DNA from: a virus
Virus record (IMG/VR): IMGVR_UViG_3300023174_000140
Span: 1 to 64,000 of that record
Direction: 5' to 3' (one strand)
DNA: 64,000 bases
Part shown: positions 8,525 through 16,011 of the stretch, piece by piece
Numbering within the stretch: position 1 is the stretch's first letter
Layout of the letters: each line of letters starts with the position of its first letter
Notes under the pieces: model-generated
The model's input: the letters and a program-made list of their open reading frames with translations, nothing else
Told to the model about the DNA's origin: nothing
The model's database searches: none
Made by a program: the position numbers and the translations under genes

Positions 8525-8938
8525 ATGAACTTCAATAAGATTATTGAGGTTACTTATGCCCTTATCAATAAGCATAATGCAGATTTAAGATGTAGACACT
8601 TTAGTTTTATTCTTGACCGCAATCGTATTATAAGTATTGGAATGAACTCTACAAAAACTCATCCAATGAATTTAAAATACAATTATATTAATAAAAATAA
8701 AGAAAAGATTAGCGATATTGTTGGAACTCATAGCGAGCTAAATGCTGTTATAAAATTAGGTATAGAAGATTGTTCTAAATTAACTCTTGTTAATACTAGA
8801 ATCAATAGAAATAATCTGCTAGATCATTCTGCTCCTTGTCACGGATGCTCGGATATGATTAAACAATTAAATTTTAAAAATGTTTATCATACAGATAGTC
8901 AAGCGGATTTTATTCAATACAATATAAATAAAAACTAG
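8525..8938 (+). CDS. cytidine/dCMP deaminase-like protein
   Basis: The zinc-dependent deaminase signature is complete: HSE (His69, catalytic Glu71) and PCHGC (Cys105, Cys108), with the expected spacing of about 35 residues. At 137 aa it matches the single-domain cytidine/deoxycytidylate deaminase fold. In phages, dCMP deaminase feeds dUMP into thymidylate synthesis. The substrate is not certain, since RNA- and toxin-type deaminases share this signature. Confidence 0.75.
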   Translation: MNFNKIIEVTYALINKHNADLRCRHFSFILDRNRIISIGMNSTKTHPMNLKYNYINKNKEKISDIVGTHSELNAVIKLGIEDCSKLTLVNTRINRNNLLDHSAPCHGCSDMIKQLNFKNVYHTDSQADFIQYNINKN

Positions 8939-9011
8939 ACAAAGTTATTTATGTAATATAAAATGTATTTGACAATATTTAATATATAAAGTAACCTATA
9001 TTATAGGTAAA

Positions 9012-9185
9012 ATGAAAAAGTCTTTTGGTCTTAAAACTGATTTCACTTGGGAAGAAGTGCGTCCAGACGCAACGATGAATGATTATATAATTGTTTTTGA
9101 TTTTGATAATTTTTGTATATTCTGCGAAAACACAAACAGAAAATATATTGAAGTAAAAAATTCTTTAGATAACACAAACTCATAA
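9012..9185 (+). CDS. small protein (57 aa)
   Basis: Open from ATG 9012. Contains a CIFC pair and alternating hydrophobics. A TTGACA box lies upstream, but its -10 partner is unclear. Confidence 0.45.
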   Translation: MKKSFGLKTDFTWEEVRPDATMNDYIIVFDFDNFCIFCENTNRKYIEVKNSLDNTNS

Positions 9186-9198
9186 TATATAATACATT

Positions 9199-9348
9199 AT
9201 GAATAAAGAAGCCTTGCGAAAAGAATTAGATTTTTACATTGAAAAAATAAACTCCTATCAAAAAGATATTTTAAGAATAGAAGGAATAATTGCTTATTTA
9301 CAAAATAAAATCAAAGAATTTGAAAATTCTAACTTGACAAATAGTTAA
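9199..9348 (+). CDS. small coiled-coil protein (49 aa)
   Basis: Single amphipathic helix with heptad-like spacing. Its last codons contain the -35 box for the next gene. Confidence 0.45.
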   Translation: MNKEALRKELDFYIEKINSYQKDILRIEGIIAYLQNKIKEFENSNLTNS

Positions 9349-9362
9349 AATATTAATAATAT
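9334..9362 (+). promoter_or_regulatory. early promoter
   Basis: TTGACA, 17 bases, TAATAT, 8 bases to the ATG at 9371. Confidence 0.65.
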
Positions 9363-9370
9363 TAATCATT

Positions 9371-9547
9371 ATGGCAAACAGACCCAAAACATACTTTGTT
9401 AAAATGACAGATAACACTAATGGCACATTTACGATTAGTGAAGCAAAGGTTCTTGATAAAGTCAATCAACATACTCGTCATTGGCGTTCCTTTGACAAGC
9501 GTAAATTGACCAGCAAGCTCCGAGCTTCTGATCTTCTTACAAAGTAA
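9371..9547 (+). CDS. small basic protein (58 aa)
   Basis: Open from ATG 9371 behind a good promoter. Rich in Lys/Arg (HTRHWRSFDKRKLTSKLR), so nucleic-acid binding is possible. Not recognised. Confidence 0.55.
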   Translation: MANRPKTYFVKMTDNTNGTFTISEAKVLDKVNQHTRHWRSFDKRKLTSKLRASDLLTK

Positions 9548-9566
9548 TTCTATTATAGGATACATT

Positions 9567-9592
9567 CATAGGGATTAAAACTCCCTATGGGT
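9567..9592. terminator. hairpin after the basic gene
   Basis: CATAGGGA pairs with TCCCTATG across an AT-rich loop. No clear T-run follows, so it may be a weak terminator or an mRNA 3' end. Confidence 0.4.
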
Positions 9593-9712
9593 GTAACTTA
9601 TATTGTTATGAAGTCTATTAATCATAAGGAATTATCTAGTCGCTAGAAGAAGTTAATCTAGCTTGACATTTTAATCAATTTAAATTAATCTTAAATAAGT
9701 CGAGGACAAGTT

Positions 9713-10180
9713 ATGAAAATACTATGTAGAATATCCGTTTTATTGTTAGCCTCTTGCGTATTATTCAAGAGCGAAATAATATCATCTTCCAAGAAACCGA
9801 TTATCTTTAACAAAGATGAAATGGTTGATAATTTTGTTAAAACTAATACTCCCAAGAAGGAAATCAAGGTTCGCTTAACTGCTTATTGGGCAAAGGGTTC
9901 TGATACAGATTCTTGGAGTGCAAAGAGACAAAGCTCAACTGGTGCTATCCTTAAACCGAACAAAAGTGTTGCAGTAGACCCAAGGATTATCCCTTACTTC
10001 TCAAAACTTTATATCCCTAATCTTGGATTTAGATTTGCTCACGATACTGGAACAGATGTTATCAGAAGAAAAGCTAGTCACGGCCAATATCCAGTAGTTG
10101 ATATTTTCTTTATGACTGAAAAAGAAGCTATGAGATTTGTAAATAATAATCCTAAAATAGTTAAAGTAGCAGTTTATTAA
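9713..10180 (+). CDS. 3D-domain lipoprotein (MltA-like peptidoglycan enzyme)
   Basis: The N-terminus is a lipoprotein signal ending in LLASC (Cys15). The rest matches the 3D (DDD) domain of lytic transglycosylase MltA and related proteins: RLTAYW, STGAILK, VAVDPRIIPYFSKLYIP, AHDTGTDV and PVVDIFFMTEKEA, with the three conserved aspartates. It could remodel or cleave peptidoglycan at the outer membrane. A TTGACA box lies about 45 bases upstream and a GAGG ribosome site precedes the ATG, so this gene has a normal leader. An early-expressed, membrane-anchored enzyme is more likely to act in the infected cell than as the main endolysin. Confidence 0.75.
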   Translation: MKILCRISVLLLASCVLFKSEIISSSKKPIIFNKDEMVDNFVKTNTPKKEIKVRLTAYWAKGSDTDSWSAKRQSSTGAILKPNKSVAVDPRIIPYFSKLYIPNLGFRFAHDTGTDVIRRKASHGQYPVVDIFFMTEKEAMRFVNNNPKIVKVAVY

Positions 10181-10181
10181 A

Positions 10182-10574
10182 ATGATTATTGATGATACTA
10201 TTAGTTTTTTTGGAGTTTATCATCATAATTGTATTATTAATTTAGGATTGCCAAAACAATTCTCTGATCTTTATTCCTCTGATAAGTATAAAAGCGTTAT
10301 TCTTTGTCAAAAAGATGAAAATAATGGTTACTTATTGACTCAAAGTATTTTAAGCAAAGACAATATGACAAAGCCTTATATGAGAAGTCATTATTTTATT
10401 GATAAAGAGAATCTTAAAGAAGGATATTTAAATATTGTAAATAAGATTGACTCTAGTGAGAAAATCTTTTATCTTTTAAGAAGCAACAATAATTCCGATT
10501 GTGCTGATTCGGGAAAAATTATTGAAAAATGGAAATTAGAGGTAAAAAATGGCACTCAAGAAACCCAAAATTGA
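10182..10574 (+). CDS. hypothetical protein (130 aa)
   Basis: Not recognised. Starts right after the previous stop. Contains HNCIINLGLPKQFSDLY near the N-terminus and a C-terminal helix; overlaps the next gene by 26 bases. Confidence 0.6.
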   Translation: MIIDDTISFFGVYHHNCIINLGLPKQFSDLYSSDKYKSVILCQKDENNGYLLTQSILSKDNMTKPYMRSHYFIDKENLKEGYLNIVNKIDSSEKIFYLLRSNNNSDCADSGKIIEKWKLEVKNGTQETQN

Positions 10575-10758
10575 ATTTTTAACAGATCATCTTGCTAGTT
10601 TAAATCATTGGCGAGATCAATTACTTGCTCTTGAGAAATCCTATTATAGCAAAGACCCCGAAAAAGAACGCACAATCCGCAATATGATTAATAAATATTT
10701 AGATGATGTTTTAGCGTATAATAAAAATATTAAGGAAAAGCCTAAAAACAAGGTGTAA
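10549..10758 (+). CDS. hypothetical basic protein (69 aa)
   Basis: Not recognised. Helical, basic, with an SLNHWRDQLLALEKSYY segment. Confidence 0.55.
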   Translation: MALKKPKIEFLTDHLASLNHWRDQLLALEKSYYSKDPEKERTIRNMINKYLDDVLAYNKNIKEKPKNKV

Positions 10759-10777
10759 AGATAAATAGAACAATATT

Positions 10778-10840
10778 ATGGAAATCGCAATTCTTTCAGC
10801 TTGTTTTATTTTAGGTGGACTTTTTGGAGTCCGTTTATGA
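10778..10840 (+). CDS. 20-residue hydrophobic micro-protein
   Basis: MEIAILSACF continues to a single hydrophobic helix and stops by ATGA overlap with the next gene. The coupling suggests it is translated, either as a micro-membrane protein or a leader peptide. Confidence 0.4.
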   Translation: MEIAILSACFILGGLFGVRL

Positions 10841-11067
10841 ATTGGCTAACCGATCTTTATTGGAATATTCGTCTTAAAATTGAAGATAAAATTTATCAAT
10901 GGCAAATTGATCGTGAATTAGCCAAAACAAATAACGAAAATGCTCCTTTTGATAGTCAATATAATAACGAAGTTTGTGCTAGTTGGGCAGATGAAGAAGT
11001 AGAAATCAAGCCAAAGAAAAAGAAAGCTAAAAAGAAAAGTGTTAAAAAAGCTAAAAAAAGCGTTTAA
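10837..11067 (+). CDS. small protein with lysine-rich tail (76 aa)
   Basis: Start taken at ATG 10837 (ATGA overlap), not upstream. N-terminal half is aromatic and amphipathic; the tail is a KKKKAKKKSVKKAKK repeat like histone H1 tails, so DNA binding or membrane association is possible. Confidence 0.55.
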   Translation: MNWLTDLYWNIRLKIEDKIYQWQIDRELAKTNNENAPFDSQYNNEVCASWADEEVEIKPKKKKAKKKSVKKAKKSV

Positions 11068-11128
11068 GTGGTTGTTGAATTTAAAGTTAAGGTGTGGTTG
11101 TTCTGGTTGTAGTTGCAAAAAATAATTC

Positions 11129-11157
11129 TTGATCTAAAAAATAAATTCGGTTAGTAT
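11129..11157 (+). promoter_or_regulatory. early promoter
   Basis: TTGATC, 17 bases, TAGTAT, 9 bases to the ATG at 11167; an overlapping TATACT is an alternative -10. Confidence 0.5.
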
Positions 11158-11166
11158 ATACTAACT

Positions 11167-11367
11167 ATGGCATTAACAAATAAAGAAATCAAAGCGATTA
11201 AAAATTTCGCAGATAACATTAAAAATTCTGGTATGAATCCTTGGGGAAATATCAAGCGTGGTAAAGATATGAAACTGACAAATATGGGTAGACCCAAAAA
11301 GGCAGTTTATAACAAAGAAGATGCGATTGAACAACCTCAAGAAGAAAAGTTTAAAAATAAAAAATAA
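11167..11367 (+). CDS. hypothetical basic protein (66 aa)
   Basis: Not recognised. Starts with a helix and ends in charged, likely disordered sequence. Confidence 0.5.
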   Translation: MALTNKEIKAIKNFADNIKNSGMNPWGNIKRGKDMKLTNMGRPKKAVYNKEDAIEQPQEEKFKNKK

Positions 11368-11373
11368 TATATA

Positions 11374-11402
11374 TTGACATTAATACATATATATACTAAT
11401 AT
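11374..11402 (+). promoter_or_regulatory. early leaderless promoter
   Basis: TTGACA, 17 bases, TAATAT, 6 bases to the ATG at 11409. Confidence 0.75.
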
Positions 11403-11408
11403 TAACTT

Positions 11409-11570
11409 ATGAATACAACTCAAACTCAATATACTTGGCAAGTCAAAGCTACGACTGGTCAGCTTGTTGTTGCTCCCAAGAGTTACCCAACTCTCCGTGG
11501 TGCAAAGATCGCTAGTAAGCGATTTGCCAACAAGACTGGTGGTTCAGTAGTTTCTGTATCGGCCAAGTAA
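11409..11570 (+). CDS. small basic protein (53 aa)
   Basis: Behind a consensus promoter and followed by a hairpin, so a complete one-gene unit. Contains RGAKIASKRFANKTGG, which suggests nucleic-acid binding. Same general size and charge as the gene at 9371. Confidence 0.6.
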   Translation: MNTTQTQYTWQVKATTGQLVVAPKSYPTLRGAKIASKRFANKTGGSVVSVSAK

Positions 11571-11572
11571 TG

Positions 11573-11614
11573 TAATAGTAGGATAGATGGTTCAAGCCCA
11601 CTATCCTATTATAA
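11573..11614 (+). terminator. long hairpin after the 53-aa gene
   Basis: AGTAGGATAG and CTATCCTATT pair around a 14-base loop, extended by flanking A/T pairs. The loop contains GGTTCAAG, but there is no tRNA fold. Confidence 0.6.
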
Positions 11615-11618
11615 TTTT

Positions 11619-11765
11619 ATGTGGACTCCAATAGAAATTTTCTGTCTCACTTTTCTTTTCAATCATTCCCCAATCGCAAATGAAAGATTATCGGTGAAAG
11701 AAGTTATTGAAAATCGTGAAGCTCAATTACTTATACAAAGCGTAACATTAAGAAATGATTCCTAA
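11619..11765 (+). CDS. small protein (48 aa)
   Basis: Open from ATG 11619 and overlaps the next gene. Hydrophobic N-terminus (IEIFCLTFLF) then a charged helix; possibly secreted or membrane-anchored. Confidence 0.4.
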   Translation: MWTPIEIFCLTFLFNHSPIANERLSVKEVIENREAQLLIQSVTLRNDS

Positions 11766-11979
11766 ACCAATTAGAATTATAGGTTTTATATTGTATTGTT
11801 TGTTTTGGATAGCTGTGGCGTTTTTGTTTATTGGTTGTGCAAATACATCTTATAGGACGATTCCAAATGCTATGAGTGAAGATGCTCAAGATTATCCTAC
11901 TAAATATAATATGATGGATAGTCCAGATGGTCGCAGAAATCCTAATGCTCAAGTAAATATTTTTGGCGTGACCTATTGA
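11755..11979 (+). CDS. small lipoprotein (74 aa)
   Basis: Hydrophobic segment at residues 8-30 ends in FIGCAN, a lipobox-like cysteine. The mature part is polar. The stop region contains the -35 box of the next gene. Confidence 0.6.
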   Translation: MIPKPIRIIGFILYCLFWIAVAFLFIGCANTSYRTIPNAMSEDAQDYPTKYNMMDSPDGRRNPNAQVNIFGVTY

Positions 11980-12003
11980 CAATTTTTAAGTTTGCAGTAT
12001 ATT
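11976..12003 (+). promoter_or_regulatory. early leaderless promoter
   Basis: TTGACA, 16 bases, TATATT, 6 bases to the ATG at 12010. Confidence 0.8.
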
Positions 12004-12009
12004 GAATAT

Positions 12010-12555
12010 ATGAGCAAAAAGAAATTCAAGAACGCATTAAAGTTTTACAATAGTCTTTCGGGAGATGAAAGAGAAGCCGTTACTCGTAACTATGTTGAGA
12101 TGAGTAAGATGGATTTAATTGAGCTTATCTTTCAGAATAGACCTTATTATAATGACCTTGAGAAGATTGTAAATACTCACAGAAAAGAAATGGCTCATAT
12201 TCAAAAAGAAATTCTTGCAAACAAAAAAGACCAAAAGAAGAAGTTGGCAGAATTTAAAAGTGGCGTAAGATATAAAGTAACTATCTATACTATCACAGAT
12301 GATATTAGTAATAAACACGGGTCAAGCTCCGAGCATATTCTTGAATCTTATGCAGATGAAGCAGAAAATAATGCTCACGGATGCGTTACCAGAGAAGAAG
12401 ATGAAGAATATCTGACAGATGCAGAATTAAACGATTGGGCTGAATTTAATGGAGCAAAAGAAGAATTAGCAGAGTGGAGAAAAGAAAGAGAGTTAGAACA
12501 ATTTGATAAGAAAGGTGAGGAAGTTGTAAAGAGAAAATTTAGAAAGTGTTCCTAA
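12010..12555 (+). CDS. hypothetical protein, paralogue of the 12.7 kb gene (181 aa)
   Basis: Start set at ATG 12010, exactly 6 bases after a TATATT box. Residues 1-60 (KKFKNALKFYNSL, GDEREAV, MDLIELIF) align with the start of the gene at 12726, indicating a duplicated N-terminal helical domain. The rest is highly charged, with a coiled-coil stretch near residues 55-80. Function unknown. Confidence 0.65.
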   Translation: MSKKKFKNALKFYNSLSGDEREAVTRNYVEMSKMDLIELIFQNRPYYNDLEKIVNTHRKEMAHIQKEILANKKDQKKKLAEFKSGVRYKVTIYTITDDISNKHGSSSEHILESYADEAENNAHGCVTREEDEEYLTDAELNDWAEFNGAKEELAEWRKERELEQFDKKGEEVVKRKFRKCS

Positions 12556-12556
12556 A

Positions 12557-12757
12557 ATGAAGAAGGATAAATTTACCTTTAAGTATGAATATGCTGATGA
12601 AATTGGCAGAGAAACAAATCATAAGATTAGTTTTAATGCAACAACTATTGGTGAAATTTGTGACAAATTAAGAGATTTCCTTAAAGGATGCGGATATGTA
12701 TTTGATGAAATAGGAGTAATAGATTATGACAAAGAAGATGAAGATGAAAAAGTTTAA
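12557..12757 (+). CDS. hypothetical protein (66 aa)
   Basis: Not recognised. Lies between the two paralogues; beta-rich start, acidic tail. Confidence 0.55.
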   Translation: MKKDKFTFKYEYADEIGRETNHKISFNATTIGEICDKLRDFLKGCGYVFDEIGVIDYDKEDEDEKV

Positions 12758-13001
12758 AAATATCAAAGAATTTCTTGAGACTTGTTCCGAGGATGAAAGA
12801 GAGTATATCTATGATTTGTATAATAATGCTTCGGTAGCAGATTTAATTGATTTGCTTTTTGAGTATTTACCAGCAGATGATACTATACAAGAAATTCAAG
12901 AATACAGAGAAGAAATGGAATGGGATAATAACGAAGCTAAAAAATTAAATAAACCCAAAAGAAAGTGTGATTGTGATTTTGTTGGATGCCAAGGTTGTTA
13001 A
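12726..13001 (+). CDS. hypothetical protein with Cys-rich tail (91 aa)
   Basis: Shares KKFKNIKEF, EDEREYI and ADLIDLLFEYLP with the gene at 12010. Later in-frame ATGs at 12738 and 12744 are alternative starts; the paralogue supports 12744. The C-terminus ends CDCDFVGCQGC, five cysteines that may bind metal; the paralogue lacks this. Confidence 0.6.
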   Translation: MTKKMKMKKFKNIKEFLETCSEDEREYIYDLYNNASVADLIDLLFEYLPADDTIQEIQEYREEMEWDNNEAKKLNKPKRKCDCDFVGCQGC

Positions 13002-13061
13002 ATGAAAAATAAATTTGAATTGACTTCTATTAATAAAAAATTAAAATCTAAAAAGAAATGA
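13002..13061 (+). CDS. 19-residue basic micro-ORF
   Basis: Follows the previous stop directly and ends by ATGA overlap with the next gene. Lysine-rich. May exist mainly to couple translation. Confidence 0.3.
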   Translation: MKNKFELTSINKKLKSKKK

Positions 13062-13288
13062 AAAATAAAACATTATCTAAAAAAGACCCTTACCATCTTA
13101 AAGTAGGTAAATTCAAGAAAAAAAATGTATTTGATACTCAAGTAGATATGGGAGATCGTATGAGAGATTTTTTCCTTGGTTTGGGTAGAAGGGTAATTAC
13201 AGAAGATGAGTTTATTAATATTGGCTTTAACTATGCACTAATTAAAGGCTTGGGCGAAGCGAAAAAGGTTAAAAGTAAAAAGAAATGA
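13058..13288 (+). CDS. hypothetical basic protein (76 aa)
   Basis: Not recognised. Core MGDRMRDFFLGLGRRVITEDEF is helical; ends in a lysine run; ATGA overlap with the MazG gene. Confidence 0.55.
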   Translation: MKNKTLSKKDPYHLKVGKFKKKNVFDTQVDMGDRMRDFFLGLGRRVITEDEFINIGFNYALIKGLGEAKKVKSKKK

Positions 13289-13620
13289 CATTTAATAATT
13301 ATCAAGCTAATGCTGGTCGAACTGCTTTTTATCCAAGAGATTTAGCGGGTGATGGATTATACTATACTACTTTAGGACTTGTTGGCGAAGCTGGCGAGAT
13401 TGCTAATAAAGTTAAGAAGGTAATGAGAGATAACAATGGAAATCTCTCAAAAGAAGCTAAAGCTAGGATTGCAGATGAACTTGGTGATGTTCTTTGGTAT
13501 TGTGCCTCTTTAGCAGATGAACTTGGTATGAATCTTGAAGATATTGCAGGAAATAATTTAATTAAACTTGCAGATAGATTAAAAAGAGGTAAAATAAAAG
13601 GAAGTGGAGACAAAAGATGA
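13285..13620 (+). CDS. MazG-like nucleotide pyrophosphohydrolase
   Basis: All-alpha NTP-PPase family: GLVGEAGEIANKVKKVMRD carries the EAGE pair (Glu35, Glu38), and ADELGDVLWY carries ExxD (Glu65, Asp68). These residues bind magnesium. The C-terminus NLIKLADRLKRGKIKGSGDKR is the typical family ending. It would hydrolyse nucleoside triphosphates to monophosphates, and phage versions may act on ppGpp or unusual dNTPs. At 111 aa it is full length. ATGA overlap upstream, 4-base overlap downstream. Confidence 0.85.
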   Translation: MTFNNYQANAGRTAFYPRDLAGDGLYYTTLGLVGEAGEIANKVKKVMRDNNGNLSKEAKARIADELGDVLWYCASLADELGMNLEDIAGNNLIKLADRLKRGKIKGSGDKR

Positions 13621-13784
13621 TGATTTTATCTAACAAACCTTTAACTTGCGTTGATTGTGGCGAAGTTGTAACACCAGAACAAATGAAGAAAGATGAGATG
13701 CGTATGCACAGATACAAGGACGATTTTTATTGTGAACTATGCTATGAAGAATTAAAGGAGCAAATATATGACTCAATGGATTAA
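13617..13784 (+). CDS. small zinc-ribbon-like protein (55 aa)
   Basis: Two CxxC pairs, CVDC (residues 11-14) and CELC (39-42), with helices between them, suggest a treble-clef or zinc-ribbon fold. ATGATG start overlaps the MazG stop; overlaps the next gene by 17 bases. Confidence 0.6.
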   Translation: MMILSNKPLTCVDCGEVVTPEQMKKDEMRMHRYKDDFYCELCYEELKEQIYDSMD

Positions 13785-14052
13785 AGCTAACCCATTAGAT
13801 TATGATGCCAAGTATCCTCAAGTAGCTGAATCTACTAACGATGATGCAAAGATTTTCGTTATGGAACGAAATGAAGGTAAGGAAGTAATGTTTCAGATCG
13901 AGGATGGAACTCAATACTATGGTAGGATTGGTTATGTGCCAAATAGTGAGCATTATTGCGTTATTGTTGATAGAAACGGAACTCCTTGGGAATGGTATGT
14001 TAGAGAAGAAGCACTTCGCTTCGTGGAAGATATTGGCACTAAAATAGGATGA
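13768..14052 (+). CDS. hypothetical protein (94 aa)
   Basis: Not recognised. A clear AAGGAG ribosome site lies 7 bases before the ATG. Beta-rich middle (GTQYYGRIGYVPN) typical of small SH3-like domains. Confidence 0.6.
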   Translation: MTQWIKANPLDYDAKYPQVAESTNDDAKIFVMERNEGKEVMFQIEDGTQYYGRIGYVPNSEHYCVIVDRNGTPWEWYVREEALRFVEDIGTKIG

Positions 14053-14138
14053 ATTGGAGTTTCTTGAGCTTAATCGTGCCATTATTAGCTTTTTCTTTGG
14101 TATGGTGGTTTATTTATTTAATATCTAAAAAGGACTAA
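14049..14138 (+). CDS. 29-residue single-span membrane peptide
   Basis: ATGA overlap upstream; residues 5-24 are a hydrophobic helix followed by KKD. Confidence 0.45.
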   Translation: MNWSFLSLIVPLLAFSLVWWFIYLISKKD

Positions 14139-14143
14139 ATAAT

Positions 14144-14314
14144 ATGTTTCTTATAGTTAATGATAATATAGCCTATACTGAACTAAACCTCGATATTAGC
14201 CTTGATCTTGTGATATTCTTATGCGGATTTTTGGCACTATTCTTATTTAATGGTCTTATTTTACTTGAAGTAAAAAGAATAAGGCAGTATATTAAAAAGA
14301 GGGGTGAAAAGTAA
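14144..14314 (+). CDS. single-span membrane protein (56 aa)
   Basis: One strong hydrophobic helix at residues 20-41, basic C-terminus (KRIRQYIKKRGEK), so likely N-out/C-in. Confidence 0.5.
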   Translation: MFLIVNDNIAYTELNLDISLDLVIFLCGFLALFLFNGLILLEVKRIRQYIKKRGEK

Positions 14315-14318
14315 GATT

Positions 14319-14516
14319 ATGTCTTTATTAGGTATTCATTTTGATATACAAGGGTATATATTCAAGCCATTTTACCTAATACTAGGAGCATTATACTTTA
14401 TAGTGTTATTGAGTCTATTAGCATCCTTATATGTTATGCTTTATATTAGAAATACTCTAGAGATAGTATTAAAAGACATAGAGAAGAATAGAAATAAGTA
14501 TAAAAGAATGAAATAG
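14319..14516 (+). CDS. single-span membrane protein (65 aa)
   Basis: ATG 14319 follows an AGAGGGG site; a GTG at 14304 is an alternative. Hydrophobic helix at about residues 17-42, basic tail. Confidence 0.5.
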   Translation: MSLLGIHFDIQGYIFKPFYLILGALYFIVLLSLLASLYVMLYIRNTLEIVLKDIEKNRNKYKRMK

Positions 14517-14620
14517 GTTTGGTGGACTATAATATATATAATTCTTTACAAGTCAAGCATTAAATAATTAAATAATATTCTTTTTTTATCTGTTATCTAT
14601 GTATAATAAGCTAATAGCTA

Positions 14621-15031
14621 ATGAAATTCAAATCACTAGAAGAAAAATTAGAGTTATACTATGATAAGCTAAAACATCCAGCAAAAATAATAAATAATTG
14701 GGCTATTATTGATATTGATGCTTTTAATAAGTTAAATAAAATAACACTACATAACATAAATAATGTAAGCTATGGTGAGATTGATAGAATCATAACAACA
14801 GAAAACAAAAATAACTACATAGTAATTAAATATAGCCCCAATTTTATTGCTACTAAAGTAATAGATAAAGAATATGATTACTTATTAAAGGATTGGGACT
14901 TGATAGCAGTAGATAGAGAAGTTATGTATAAGGGCGAATCAAATAAGCTAATGACAAATAAAGAAATAATCAAATTACTTGGTTTTAAGCTAACTAAAAA
15001 TGCTAGGGCAAATTTAGAATATTTTAATTAA
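14621..15031 (+). CDS. hypothetical protein (136 aa)
   Basis: Not recognised. Alpha/beta composition with NNWAIIDIDAFNKL and YNFIATKVI-like strands. A TATAAT sits 13 bases upstream of the ATG; the -35 is weak. Confidence 0.6.
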   Translation: MKFKSLEEKLELYYDKLKHPAKIINNWAIIDIDAFNKLNKITLHNINNVSYGEIDRIITTENKNNYIVIKYSPNFIATKVIDKEYDYLLKDWDLIAVDREVMYKGESNKLMTNKEIIKLLGFKLTKNARANLEYFN

Positions 15032-15056
15032 TTTTAATGTTATTTGTGATTTTTAC

Positions 15057-15085
15057 TTGACGAAATAATATATTTAGTTTATTAT
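15057..15085 (+). promoter_or_regulatory. promoter of the structured leader
   Basis: TTGACG, 17 bases, TATTAT; transcription start near 15092. Confidence 0.65.
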
Positions 15086-15090
15086 AAAAT

Positions 15091-15175
15091 ACTTGGAAGC
15101 CGTGACCCAAGGAAGCATAGGTTTGTGGTGATCCTAGCAAGTTCCTTTCCTTGCAAAAACCACATTTATTAATAA
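15091..15175 (+). ncRNA. structured leader or small RNA
   Basis: Starts just after a good promoter. CTTGG (15092-15096) pairs with CCAAG (15107-15111). GTGGT near 15125 pairs with ACCAC near 15159, enclosing GCAAG/CTTGC around a C/T loop. It could be an independent small RNA or a regulatory leader for the micro-protein and nuclease-like gene downstream. No known riboswitch was recognised. Confidence 0.5.
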
Positions 15176-15177
15176 AT

Positions 15178-15255
15178 ATGCCAGAAATAATAACAACAAC
15201 CTTAATGATGTTAGCTGGAATGGCACTAATCCATTTTGCTAACCATATTAAGTAA
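15178..15255 (+). CDS. 25-residue membrane micro-protein
   Basis: Hydrophobic helix (MMLAGMALIHFA) between short polar ends. Lies right behind the structured leader. Confidence 0.4.
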   Translation: MPEIITTTLMMLAGMALIHFANHIK

Positions 15256-15259
15256 AATA

Positions 15260-15496
15260 ATGATCTCAAATAATCAAATAAAGGCTTTGTCCGAGGACGA
15301 GCTTACCTATCTTTTTTATTGTTGCAAAACTGAATGGGACTCTTTAAATATGGGCTATGAATTTGATTGGTATATACTTAAATCTTTTAATAATAAAGCT
15401 ATTCATCCAATGTTAAATAAGTATAGTGATAACTTGACAGATGAAAATAAAGGTCTTATAATGCAAATACTAAATAAATTAGAAGCAAATATATGA
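15260..15496 (+). CDS. hypothetical protein (78 aa)
   Basis: Not recognised. Start at ATG 15260, five bases after the micro-protein. All-helical appearance; ATGA overlap with the next gene. Confidence 0.55.
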   Translation: MISNNQIKALSEDELTYLFYCCKTEWDSLNMGYEFDWYILKSFNNKAIHPMLNKYSDNLTDENKGLIMQILNKLEANI

Positions 15497-16011
15497 ATCC
15501 TATACCTATTGATTTTGATTACTTTGATTTATTAAGCATAATGGGAGTTGCTCATAGCAGAAATATTATTAAAGTTGCTCACGGAGTAAGAAGCAAAAGA
15601 GTAGACGACAATCAAACTGATTTTGAAAATCATATCAATGGAGTAATGGGCGAAGCGGGTGTTGCTAGATTTTTAAAACTAAAACTAGATAAACGACTTA
15701 GCTTAAGTGGCGATGATAAGATAAAAGACTTTATAAAAGATAATAAAACTATTCAAGTAAAAACTTGCCTTGTAAAAGGTGATTATAAAAATTTATTCTT
15801 TCCTAATAAAGAAGATTTTAGAGCAGACCTTTCAATACTATTATCAATTAAATCATTAACTAGCGTTCTAATAGAAGGATGGATTACGAGAGAAGATTTC
15901 TTAAATAAAGCCAAACAAACTATTCTTGGCAAGAATAAACCTGCTGTTTGGGCGGTATCAAATCAAAATCTAACTGAACCAAATAAACTACTGGAGTATT
16001 TTAAAATATGA
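15493..16011 (+). CDS. putative PD-(D/E)xK nuclease-like protein (172 aa)
   Basis: The segment HINGVMGEAGVARFLKLKL, then an acidic DDKIKDF, then TIQVKT matches the order of a PD-(D/E)xK nuclease core: a helix glutamate (in GEAG), an aspartate and a hydrophobic-Q-V-K strand. Phage and restriction-type nucleases share it. The rest (DFRADLSILLSI, VLIEGWITREDF) fits the later strands. Could be a homing, restriction-like or recombination nuclease. Overlaps neighbours by ATGA on both sides. Confidence 0.5.
   Translation: MNPIPIDFDYFDLLSIMGVAHSRNIIKVAHGVRSKRVDDNQTDFENHINGVMGEAGVARFLKLKLDKRLSLSGDDKIKDFIKDNKTIQVKTCLVKGDYKNLFFPNKEDFRADLSILLSIKSLTSVLIEGWITREDFLNKAKQTILGKNKPAVWAVSNQNLTEPNKLLEYFKI

Noticed and set aside
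9591-9647. 12-codon ORF after a GTGTAAC box
   Set aside because: Too short, spacing 10 bases and no coupling to another gene.
11573-11614. Possible tRNA from GGTTCAAG
   Set aside because: The bases sit in the loop of a simple hairpin; no acceptor, D or anticodon stems.
13362-13613. Minus-strand ORF opposite the MazG gene
   Set aside because: Shadow of a clear enzyme gene.
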